Positions 1 to 6,414 of a DNA stretch of 9,077 nt are shown piece by piece. The notes under the pieces are model-generated. The model was not told where the DNA came from and did not search any database. It saw only the letters and a program-made list of their open reading frames with translations. The position numbers were made by a program, and so were the translations under genes. Source of the DNA: Treponema sp. Lineage in GTDB: Bacteria > Spirochaetota > Spirochaetia > Treponematales > Breznakiellaceae. Each line of letters starts with the position of its first letter. Position 1 is the first letter of the stretch. The stretch lies in NCBI GenBank assembly GCA_031263435.1, contig JAISFT010000093.1:1-9077 (forward strand), in the 5' to 3' direction.

Positions 1-1022
1 TCATAATCCGGCCTTATTTCATCAAGGGTCCGGTCAAGGTTATAATCAAAGGTATCAGCAATGTATTGTTTAATTTCATTTTTGCTTTTCCCCATGCGGG
101 CCAGGTAAACGGCAGCCGCAGCGGCCTGCGCTCCCTTGATGCCCTCGGGATGGTTATGGGTAACCTCCGCGCTCTTTCGGGCCTCGGACAGCACAACATC
201 AATATTATCGGAATACCATCCGATGGGGCTTGCACGCATTGCCGATCCGTTGCCCCAGCTATTGTACGGCTTGGGGTCGGCAGCGTAAATCCAGGATCCA
301 AAATGCCCGCCATAGCCCCTGTGGGGGTATCGTCTGCCGAATTTTTGATACGCCCTGGTGTAGTCAACCTGCTTCAACAGCGCGTACATCGTGGCTATGG
401 TAAGAACGCTGTCATCCGTGAAGCAGGTCCCCCTGCGGAACATTTCAAAGTCCGGCGATTTGACATTATTGAATTCATAGGCGGAACCAATAATATCACC
501 GGCAATTGCCCCAATAATGTACGTTCCTTCCGGCATATTGTCCTCCAGAACACGGACGCTCCAGTTTTGTTCCCGTGCTTCAACAAGATAGTAATGGCGG
601 GCTTCTTCGCTGTCCAGCCGCATGATAAGCCGGATATGGGACCAGCTTAAAAGGCTACACAGTGTGTAGCCTTTTTGATCATTCTGAAAAGTAAGATAAA
701 ATTGTCTGTTGTTTTTCAAATTAGCTACAGAGAATCCCTTGTCAAAATTTTGTCCCAAATAAATAGAAAGATTACGAATCAGGTAATCCCCGTAGTTTGC
801 GCGCTCTTTGCCGTGCTGTTCCTGTTCGACAATCCGCTTTCCCGCTTCCCAATAGGCGGCGGTCATGGCGAAATTGACGGCGGTATAAGCCCTGGATCGT
901 CCTTCCTGTAAAATAGCCGAAATATCCGTCATAAAACATTTTTCGTCTTTTGATAAGACCGGCGTTTTAGGTGTAAGACTATTTTTCATGTTGGCTGTCC
1001 TGTTTTCCTGCATTTGTAGCAT
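1..1022 (-). CDS. DUF1016_N (YhcG N-terminal) / ADP-ribosylglycohydrolase (DraG-like) fusion, C-terminus cut by window edge
   Basis: The minus-strand frame is open from ATG at 1022 to base 1: 340 codons with no stop. Residues about 32-162 match the DUF1016_N helical domain of YhcG-type PDDEXK nucleases (SRAYTAVNFAM, AYWEAGKRIVE, GFSVANLKNNRQFYLTF, SWSHIRLIMRL, EQNWSVRVLE). The nuclease half expected next is absent. From residue 163 the frame is instead a DraG-type ADP-ribosylglycohydrolase, an Mg-dependent enzyme family that removes ADP-ribose from substrates: GAIAGDIIGSAYE, the metal-binding FTDDS (201-205), GNGSAMRASPIGW (257-269) and VTHNHPEGIKGAQA (287-300). The C-terminal metal motif (GGDSDT-like) should lie beyond the edge. 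Start: ATG 1022 has GGAAGGGG six bases upstream; in-frame ATGs at 1013 and 989 are possible. An internal ATG at 536 could start a DraG-only protein. It lies 88 bp downstream of the methyltransferase, same strand. Domain calls are strong; whether the full fusion is made is unproven. Confidence 0.82.
   Translation of the reverse strand, partial: MLQMQENRTANMKNSLTPKTPVLSKDEKCFMTDISAILQEGRSRAYTAVNFAMTAAYWEAGKRIVEQEQHGKERANYGDYLIRNLSIYLGQNFDKGFSVANLKNNRQFYLTFQNDQKGYTLCSLLSWSHIRLIMRLDSEEARHYYLVEAREQNWSVRVLEDNMPEGTYIIGAIAGDIIGSAYEFNNVKSPDFEMFRRGTCFTDDSVLTIATMYALLKQVDYTRAYQKFGRRYPHRGYGGHFGSWIYAADPKPYNSWGNGSAMRASPIGWYSDNIDVVLSEARKSAEVTHNHPEGIKGAQAAAAAVYLARMGKSKNEIKQYIADTFDYNLDRTLDEIRPDY
534..546 (-). 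promoter_or_regulatory. Internal ribosome binding site and ATG at the DUF1016/DraG junction
   Basis: On the minus strand GGAGGA (546-541) is followed by CAAT and ATG (536-534), in frame with the upstream DUF1016 codons. This is as good a Shine-Dalgarno as any in the window. DraG homology (GAIAGDIIGS) begins only eight residues after this ATG, so it may be the native start of the glycohydrolase, giving two products from one frame. Real use of the site is inferred. Confidence 0.6.
649..675. repeat. Perfect 27-bp inverted repeat inside the DUF1016 coding sequence
   Basis: AAAAGGCTACACA (649-661) and TGTGTAGCCTTTT (663-675) are exact reverse complements around a single central base. On the plus strand a T-run (672-676) closes it, and on the minus strand it ends in TTTT, so it resembles a factor-independent terminator in either direction. 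Yet it is translated within the DUF1016 domain (QKGYTLCSLL). It could be an attenuator, an inserted palindrome or a recombination scar. Bases 661-780 beside it are AT-rich (hand count 36 G+C of 120), unlike the flanks. Confidence 0.85.
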
Positions 1023-1110
1023 ATTATGCCCCTTCCGGCAAGCAGGAATGAATCGGGCAGGAATTTTAACTGCTGCCCATACATTGCGGGGCTGAACGGC
1101 GGCACGCGGC

Positions 1111-1965
1111 TTAGTCCTTTCTGCCCACGAGGATCAGCTTTTTCGCCTGGTCGTCATAGGGGGATTCGTCCCAGTCGCCGTAAATTTCTACCCGGGCAAA
1201 ACCGGTGTCCAGCAGCAGGGCCCGCAGCTCGCTTGCGGCATAGAGCCTCTGGGTAAAGACCTTCTCCGCCTTTTCAGAATGGTCCCCTTCCCCCACCAGA
1301 ATCCAGCGGTTCTGCAGGGCTGCCCAGGAATCGACGGGACGGTACTCGGTAAGCACCAGATACCCCGCCCGCCGGAACCATTCGGCCCGGACAAAATCCC
1401 GGACGGCGATCTCCTTTCCCAGGGTTTCGATGATCAGGCTGCCGCCGGTTTTAAGGGATTCATAGGCATTTGCAAGGGCCTGCCGGTCATCCTGCGGATC
1501 GGAAAAATATCCAAAAGAAATGTACAGGTTTACCGCCACATCGAAGGAATGGGAACGGACAAAGTCCCGGACGTCGGCCCGGACCCATTCAATGTTCAGA
1601 CGCTCCGCGGCGGCGTCATCCCGGGCGGCTTCCAGGTAGCTTTCCGTAATATCAAGGCCGGTACAGACGAAACCCCGGGCGGCGAATTCCAGGGTAAGTC
1701 TGCCAAAACCGCAGCAGAGGTCCAGAAGCCGCGGAGGGCCGGAAAGGGGACCGGTCTCCGGGGGCGCCCCCGGCGGATTTCCGTCTAACAGGTCGCCACT
1801 TGGCGGATTTCCGCCTGGCGGGTCTCCGTACAGATCCAGCCGGGCAAGGCGGGTTACCCCATCGGCCACCAGGGGAACCTCCGCCCAGCGCCGGTCATCA
1901 AACATGATGGGGGCGTAAATTTTCCAGAACTGTTCATCGTTGAACCATTCTTTTTCCCGAGCCAC
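1111..1965 (-). CDS. Class I SAM-dependent methyltransferase with an inserted Pro/Gly-rich linker
   Basis: The 284-residue product has a Rossmann-type methyltransferase core: motif I LLDLCCGFGR (80-89), an acidic motif II residue in TGLDITESYL (D105), RADVRDF (129-135, with the usual Asp before the adenine pocket) and the strand-4 region FDVAVNLYISFGYF (141-154). The N-terminus (EWFNDEQFWKIYAPIMFDDRRWAEVP) matches small-molecule methyltransferases of the UbiE/Methyltransf_11/25 kind; the substrate is not deducible. The start is GTG at 1965, with only a weak GGA upstream; it is chosen because the conserved N-terminus starts at once. The oddity is residues 47-78, a low-complexity Gly/Pro/Asp segment with a 10-residue repeat (GD..-GNPP) just before motif I, where family members normally have a short turn. 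It is divergent from the lipoprotein gene and followed by the DUF1016-DraG frame, perhaps co-transcribed. Confidence 0.85.
   Translation of the reverse strand: MAREKEWFNDEQFWKIYAPIMFDDRRWAEVPLVADGVTRLARLDLYGDPPGGNPPSGDLLDGNPPGAPPETGPLSGPPRLLDLCCGFGRLTLEFAARGFVCTGLDITESYLEAARDDAAAERLNIEWVRADVRDFVRSHSFDVAVNLYISFGYFSDPQDDRQALANAYESLKTGGSLIIETLGKEIAVRDFVRAEWFRRAGYLVLTEYRPVDSWAALQNRWILVGEGDHSEKAEKVFTQRLYAASELRALLLDTGFARVEIYGDWDESPYDDQAKKLILVGRKD
1758..1831. repeat. Palindrome plus 30-bp tandem repeat forming the methyltransferase linker
   Basis: Bases 1758-1773 are a perfect 16-bp palindrome (CCGGGGGC/GCCCCCGG). Next come two imperfect 30-bp tandem copies (1772-1801 and 1802-1831), both opening with GGCGGATTTCCG. 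The second holds a further hairpin, GGCGGA-TT-TCCGCC (1802-1815). Together they encode the linker at about residues 45-69. This looks like repeat DNA inserted in frame into a gene. Confidence 0.75.
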
Positions 1966-1974
1966 GAATCCAGT

Positions 1975-2004
1975 ATGACAAATCTTCAGGCTTTCCGATA
2001 TACT
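1975..2004 (+). promoter_or_regulatory. Candidate sigma-70 promoter for the lipoprotein gene
   Basis: ATGACA (1975-1980; 5 of 6 with TTGACA), an 18-base spacer and TATACT (1999-2004; 5 of 6 with TATAAT). Transcription would begin near 2011, so the ATG at 1975 would lie in the promoter and a start at 2011 would be nearly leaderless. No clear ribosome binding site is seen for either ATG. Confidence 0.4.
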
Positions 2005-2010
2005 TATCCC

Positions 2011-2970
2011 ATGATTTTATTTTCTCTAAACAAGCCTGTTTTGAACAGGCCTGTGTCTCTGTTTCCGGCGGCCCTGTTGATTGGACTCCTGCTGGTAAGC
2101 GGCTGTGCTTCCCAAAAGCTGCCGCAGGACGAGGTTCTCCGGGAGGAATCCCGGGGAAAGGTTTCGCGGGAAAATCCGGAACTCCCTCAGGTTTCCCGGA
2201 CCGGCCCGCAGGATACGGCGAAGCCGGTCTTTGCCCCGTACAGCCAGGAACTGCGGATACCCCTTTGGGAGGATCCCCCGGCGGGTATGAAGCCGGATGA
2301 AGTCCCGGCATTGACTATCAGCGTGGATCTGCTCGATCCGGCGATCCCCCTGGGAACGGCGGGGAACCCGGAGATTCTGGGACAGCGGTTCCGGGACATC
2401 TTTTACCGGGGGCTTTCTCCCCAGGACTACACCCAGGAACAGGCCCGGATTCACGCCATGGAATACCGGGACATGGGGGACGAGGTCCGCAGCAACCCCC
2501 GCATGATCTTCTCGGCAAGCCTGAACTGGACCTACGAGGAAGAGCTTACAACGGAATTTTCAAGCGCACGGCTTTTGGTGATCTCCCGGGAACGGCACAG
2601 TTATACCGGGGGGGCCCACGGCAACTACGACAAGAGCTACTTTGTTTTTGACCGGGAACTGGGCATACAGATTGGCCTGTCGGATATTATCCGGGGAGAT
2701 GCCGGACCCGTCCTGACGGCGCTTATCAACCGGGAACTCCGGGCCGGGCAAAACCTGGGCGCCGCGGATTCTCTTAAACAGAGAGGCTTTTTTGTTGACG
2801 ATGTGGAACTGACGGAAAACTACTTTCTTTCCTCCGGGGGACTGGGCTTCCACTGGGACCCCTACGAGATAGCCCCCTATGTAACGGGCTATGTGGAGAT
2901 CCTGATCCCCTATGCCGGAATTCGGGAGCTCCTGGGTCCCGAGGGGCAGCACCTTATCCGGGAATTCTAG
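2011..2970 (+). CDS. Lipoprotein with DUF4163/DUF3298-type (RsiV/PdaC-like) domain
   Basis: From ATG 2011 the 319-residue product has a lipoprotein signal: basic N-terminus (K8, R13), a hydrophobic core (about 15-30) and lipobox LVSGC with acylated Cys32. A polar linker to about residue 75 precedes a C-terminal DUF4163-then-DUF3298 arrangement. Marks are LNWTYEEELTTEFSSARLLVISRERHSYTGGAHGN (171-205, signature YTGGAHG), FDRELGIQIGLSDII (213-227) and DPYEIAPYVTGYVEILIPY (283-301). The fold is shared by the extracytoplasmic part of the anti-sigma factor RsiV, which binds lysozyme, and by PdaC-type proteins. Here no enzyme domain or anti-sigma domain is attached, so the role is unknown, probably binding at the envelope. 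The frame could begin at ATG 1975, adding 12 residues, but that ATG overlaps the candidate promoter. A small perfect inverted repeat (GCCTGTT-TTG-AACAGGC, 2034-2050) lies at the 5' end. The cyclase gene follows after 51 bp. Confidence 0.8.
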   Translation: MILFSLNKPVLNRPVSLFPAALLIGLLLVSGCASQKLPQDEVLREESRGKVSRENPELPQVSRTGPQDTAKPVFAPYSQELRIPLWEDPPAGMKPDEVPALTISVDLLDPAIPLGTAGNPEILGQRFRDIFYRGLSPQDYTQEQARIHAMEYRDMGDEVRSNPRMIFSASLNWTYEEELTTEFSSARLLVISRERHSYTGGAHGNYDKSYFVFDRELGIQIGLSDIIRGDAGPVLTALINRELRAGQNLGAADSLKQRGFFVDDVELTENYFLSSGGLGFHWDPYEIAPYVTGYVEILIPYAGIRELLGPEGQHLIREF

Positions 2971-3021
2971 CAGGCCACTTATTGCTTGTGTAATGAGGGG
3001 GCAATGGCATAAACTAACGGC

Positions 3022-4740
3022 ATGAAGATCCGCTCAAAAATATTTCTGGTGGTCCTGCCCCTTATCATTCTGCCCCTTTGTATTTCCCAGGCCGCATCCT
3101 ACTCCGCCGCGGTGCGGGGTATCGACCGTGCGGCCCGGGAATTTTTTAACTTCAAGATTGCGGAGCTCCAAAAATACGCGGAAAACCAATGGGCCCTGCT
3201 GGTCGAAAACGGCTATGCAGGACGGCCCGGCATGGTGGAAGCGGCGCAGGGAGCGGTGGAGATCTACGCCCGGAGCATTATTGCCGGTGACACGGAGATT
3301 ATTTTCGCTGTCAACGAGGCCGGGGATCTTGTTATGGGGACTTCGGCCCTGGAGATTCTGCCGGAGGAAAGGGCAGCGCTGCTGGAGCGGCTGGGGGATG
3401 AGAATCCCGGTCTGATCCAGGCCCGGGTAGGCGGGAAGGATCGGATCCTCCGATCCTTCTGGTTTACCCCCTTCGGCTGGTATATAAGCCTCTCCGAAGA
3501 ACGGGACAGCTTCTACCGGGAGGCGGATGCCATTACCGTTCTGACCATAATTGCGGCCGCCGCCGCTTCCGCCGCGGCGGTACTGCTGCTGATCTTCTTT
3601 TCACGATTCCTTACCAACCCCCTGGCCCGGATCGTCAAGGCCATGAACACGGTGATTGGCTCCGCCGATCTTTCCGAACGGGTGGAAGTGGAGTACCAGG
3701 ACGAAACCGGGGAACTGGCCCATACTTTTAACCGTATGCTTACGGAGCTGGAACGGGCCTGGGCCGAGATCAAGCGCTATGCTTTCCAGGCGGTACTGGC
3801 GGGCAAGAAGGAACAGCGAATCCGCAGTATTTTTCAAAAGTACGTCCCCCGCAACGTGATTGAAGAATTTTTCAGTTCTCCGGACCCCAACATGCTGAGG
3901 GGTAAAAATACCTCCCTGGCGATCCTCTTTTCCGATATCCGCGGCTTTACTACCATTTCCGAAGATTACGCCGATGCCCCGGACCGGCTGGTAGAATCCC
4001 TGAACCGGTATTTTTCCGGCCAGGTGGATATTATCATGAACCGGGACGGCATCGTGGATAAGTATATCGGAGACGCCATCATGGCCTTTTGGGGCGCGCC
4101 GGTACAGCAGGACAGCGACGCCCTCCAGTCAGTGCTTGCCGCGCTGGAGATGATCGACGGCCTGGATAATTTTAATAAAACCCAGCGGCAGCTTGGGCTA
4201 AAGGAATTCCGCATCGGCGTGGGGATCAACTACGGGCTGGTAACGGTGGGAAACATCGGCAGCGAGCGGAAAATGGACTATACGGTGATCGGCGATAATG
4301 TGAACCTGGCGTCCCGGATGGAAGGACTGACCAAAACTTACCAGTCCGAGCTTTTGATTACCCAGAGCCTCTACGAAGAATTGGAAAAGCTGAAGTCCGC
4401 GGACGGTGATGCCGCAGCCTCCGGCCGCGCCGCTCTGGAATCCCTGGGCTTCCGGCTCCTGGACACGGTGGCGGTAAAGGGGAAGACTCAGGGGGTTAAA
4501 ATTTACACGGTAAAACGGAACCTTGATCCCCGGGAGCAGCAGGCCTGGGATATTCATAACCAGGGCATGGAGCATTACTACCGCAGGCAGTTCCGGGAGG
4601 CGGCGGAAAAATTCCGGGATGTAGTAGTTCTGTTCCCCAACGATTTTAACGCCCGCAACCTCTTTGGCCGCAGCAAAACCTATCTGACCAACCCTCCCCC
4701 GCCGGACTGGAACGGGGTAGAGGTGATGCAGACCAAGTAG
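3022..4740 (+). CDS. Membrane class III adenylate/guanylate cyclase (sensor-HAMP-cyclase)
   Basis: 572 residues. TM1 is at about 7-25; a Cache-like extracytoplasmic sensor fills about 27-168; TM2 is 171-194; HAMP about 195-248 (P200, DETGELAHTFNRML); the catalytic domain about 292-498. The metal-binding aspartates are D305 (FSDIRGFT) and D351 (KYIGDAIMAFWGAP); base-selecting residues K347 and T421 (MDYTVIG), and transition-state residues N428 and R432 (VNLASRM), are all present, so it should be active. Lys/Thr is the pattern of class IIIb cyclases such as CyaC and soluble adenylyl cyclase, favouring cAMP as product. The tail (about 500-572) is a TPR-like helix pair ending in PPPPDWNGVEVMQTK, an ending I associate with spirochaetal cyclases. 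The start is ATG 3022: an in-frame stop lies 12 bases upstream, and the ribosome binding site is weak (GAGGGG is too distant). It converges on the coiled-coil gene, 12 bp apart. Confidence 0.92.
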   Translation: MKIRSKIFLVVLPLIILPLCISQAASYSAAVRGIDRAAREFFNFKIAELQKYAENQWALLVENGYAGRPGMVEAAQGAVEIYARSIIAGDTEIIFAVNEAGDLVMGTSALEILPEERAALLERLGDENPGLIQARVGGKDRILRSFWFTPFGWYISLSEERDSFYREADAITVLTIIAAAAASAAAVLLLIFFSRFLTNPLARIVKAMNTVIGSADLSERVEVEYQDETGELAHTFNRMLTELERAWAEIKRYAFQAVLAGKKEQRIRSIFQKYVPRNVIEEFFSSPDPNMLRGKNTSLAILFSDIRGFTTISEDYADAPDRLVESLNRYFSGQVDIIMNRDGIVDKYIGDAIMAFWGAPVQQDSDALQSVLAALEMIDGLDNFNKTQRQLGLKEFRIGVGINYGLVTVGNIGSERKMDYTVIGDNVNLASRMEGLTKTYQSELLITQSLYEELEKLKSADGDAAASGRAALESLGFRLLDTVAVKGKTQGVKIYTVKRNLDPREQQAWDIHNQGMEHYYRRQFREAAEKFRDVVVLFPNDFNARNLFGRSKTYLTNPPPPDWNGVEVMQTK

Positions 4741-4752
4741 GGGGAACGGGGA

Positions 4753-6387
4753 TCACTGTTCCGCTTGCAGTATCTGCCGGATGGTGGACAACTGCGTAGT
4801 CAGGGACTGGATCTGATCGGCCTGTTCCGCTTTTTGTCCGCTCAGGGAGAGTATTTCAGTGTCCCGCTCCGTCAGGGTACGGTTCAGATTGGTAATGTTT
4901 TGGGTAAGTTCACCGTTCCTGGCCGTAAGCTCGGAAACCTGCCGGTCAAGATCGGTGTTCCTGCCTGTAAGATCAGAAACCTGCCGGCCAAGATCGGTAG
5001 TTCTTCCCGTAAGTTCGGAAACCTGCCGATCAAGACTGGTGTTCCTTCCCGTAAGATCGGAGACCTGCCGGTCAAGATTGGTGTTCCTGCCCGTAAGATC
5101 GGAAACCTGGCGGCTCAGTTCACTATTGCTGCGCTGCTGCTCTTCCAGCATCCTGCGCTGCTCGGTCAGGGTCCGTTCCTGTCCGGCGGCCTGACCTTGA
5201 AGGCCGCTGATGCGGTCCTGCAATTCGCCCACCTGCCTGCCCAGGCCGGAGCCCTCTGCGCCGGAGGCAATTACCGCCTGGTTCAATCCCGCCACCTGTT
5301 CTTCCAGCGCGGCATTCCGTTCCTCAAGCTGGGCAATAGCCTCGTCATAACCCGCGCCGCCCTGTCCCGCCTCAGCGAAGGCAAGAGCGGTGTTCAGCCG
5401 TTCCGCCAGGCTGATAAGCCCCTCCAGGGTGGTAATGCTTGAAAGGTAGAAGGTCCGGCGGGGCTGTACGGAGTGGATCCCCTGGAAAGAGGGGGTATTG
5501 ATAAAGTTCCGCATGGAATCCAGGGTGGCCGCCGCCTCCCTGAGCCGGCCCCCGTTGATGGTGGCCGCCGCACTGAGATACATGGCGCTGAGATGGGCTT
5601 CGATGACGGCTCCCCTTTCCTGATCGCTGGAAAGCCGTTCCAGCTCTTCCCGGGCACGGGACAGATCTTCCCTGCTCTGTTCCGCCTGGGCCGCCAGCTC
5701 ACCGGCCCGTTCATCAAATTGGGCCCGCAGGCTTGCCTCCCGGACCCGGGAACTTTCCAGTATCCGGGAGCGCTCATCCTGCAGAGATCCCAGACTGCTC
5801 CGGTACTCCTCCTGCAGGTGCTGTAAATTGGACTCTATGGCCCTCTGCTCCACCGTTAATTCCTGATTACTGGAATAGAGTTCCTGCAGTTCCCCATCAA
5901 CCCCCGCAAGCTGGGCAAGAATCGAATTAATTTCCTGCTCCTTGGATTCAAGTTCCAGGGCAGTATCCCGGCGGATCTCCCGGATCAGGACCCGCTCCGC
6001 GGAATTGTACAGGGCCGCGGCCCCGGTGTCCTGGGTTTCTTCCGCGTCCCGAAACATCAGAACGACAACCAGGCCGGCGCCCAGAATCGCCAGGGCCGCA
6101 GCATTCACCAGGAGGGGAAACAGAATCCCCTTTTTTTTGGCCCTGACCCGCGGAATTTCCGACAGGGCATGATGATCCCTGCGGACCGCCTTCTCGATAC
6201 CGGCAAGAATATCCTTCTGCTCGGTTTCGCTTATACCGGAATTGGTATCAAAAACAACACCGGTAGTAAAATCATCGCCGGCAGTAAAACTACCACCGGA
6301 AACATCATCAACAATACTGTCTGACACGGCGCCCACCGTTCTACCCTCTTGCCGCGGCGCCTTAAAACCGGCCGCAGCCTGCATCAT
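4753..6387 (-). CDS. Membrane-anchored coiled-coil protein with 14-residue repeats, function unknown
   Basis: 544 residues. Residues 1-86 are acidic to polar and end in the basic cluster RVRAKKK (80-86). One TM segment follows (88-111), so by the positive-inside rule the N-terminus is cytoplasmic and the rest extracytoplasmic. Residues about 130-258 are charged coiled coil. About 262-345 is a helical, possibly TPR-like block, followed by a second coiled coil to the C-terminus. The latter includes five 14-residue repeats (425-494, consensus DRQVSDLTGRNTDL). No enzyme motif is seen. Two adjacent ATGs (6387, 6384) are possible; no Shine-Dalgarno is visible, so translation may be coupled to the parC-like gene whose stop lies 19 bases upstream. 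That operon arrangement suggests, but does not show, a link to chromosome or septum work. Low-complexity coiled coils give many spurious SMC-like matches, so I give no function. Confidence 0.8.
   Translation of the reverse strand: MMQAAAGFKAPRQEGRTVGAVSDSIVDDVSGGSFTAGDDFTTGVVFDTNSGISETEQKDILAGIEKAVRRDHHALSEIPRVRAKKKGILFPLLVNAAALAILGAGLVVVLMFRDAEETQDTGAAALYNSAERVLIREIRRDTALELESKEQEINSILAQLAGVDGELQELYSSNQELTVEQRAIESNLQHLQEEYRSSLGSLQDERSRILESSRVREASLRAQFDERAGELAAQAEQSREDLSRAREELERLSSDQERGAVIEAHLSAMYLSAAATINGGRLREAAATLDSMRNFINTPSFQGIHSVQPRRTFYLSSITTLEGLISLAERLNTALAFAEAGQGGAGYDEAIAQLEERNAALEEQVAGLNQAVIASGAEGSGLGRQVGELQDRISGLQGQAAGQERTLTEQRRMLEEQQRSNSELSRQVSDLTGRNTNLDRQVSDLTGRNTSLDRQVSELTGRTTDLGRQVSDLTGRNTDLDRQVSELTARNGELTQNITNLNRTLTERDTEILSLSGQKAEQADQIQSLTTQLSTIRQILQAEQ
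4906..5115 (-). repeat. Five 42-bp tandem repeats encoding 14-residue coiled-coil units
   Basis: Units start at residues 425, 439, 453, 467 and 481 of the coiled-coil protein: SRQVSDLTGRNTNL, DRQVSDLTGRNTSL, DRQVSELTGRTTDL, GRQVSDLTGRNTDL, DRQVSELTARNGEL. Fourteen residues are two heptads, so a unit can be gained or lost without breaking the coil. The DNA is also strongly conserved between units (AAACCTGCCGGTCAAGAT and close variants on the plus strand), pointing to recent tandem duplication. Confidence 0.92.
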
Positions 6388-6414
6388 AAATGCTACTTGA
6401 TAAATGCTACTTGA
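6387..6414. repeat. Perfect 14-bp tandem duplication at the parC/coiled-coil gene junction
   Basis: TAAATGCTACTTGA occurs at 6387-6400 and, identical and abutting, at 6401-6414. The right copy contains the stop codon (TAG, minus strand) of the parC-like gene; the left copy ends at the ATG of the coiled-coil gene. With one copy the stop-to-ATG distance would be 5 rather than 19 bases. Confidence 0.9.

Noticed and set aside
14..586. Minus-strand frames 14-367 and 395-586
   Set aside because: Out-of-frame shadows of the DraG domain. The true minus-strand frame is the one open through base 1.
66..650. 194-codon plus-strand open frame
   Set aside because: It lies opposite the DUF1016-DraG frame, whose minus-strand translation gives unmistakable family motifs; the plus product has none.
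1279..1788. 169-codon plus-strand frame opposite the methyltransferase
   Set aside because: No domain, low-complexity composition, and fully antisense to a gene with clear SAM motifs.
2971..3021. Promoter upstream of the cyclase
   Set aside because: Possible TTG-type -35 and CATAAA -10 are weak matches and would leave almost no leader; not reported as a feature.
4736..4762. Bidirectional terminator between cyclase and coiled-coil gene
   Set aside because: Only a 5-bp GGAAC/GTTCC dyad with a 10-base loop and no T-run.
4765..5442. 225-codon plus-strand frame with apparent repeats
   Set aside because: The repeats are the antisense reading of the 42-bp units in the coiled-coil gene.
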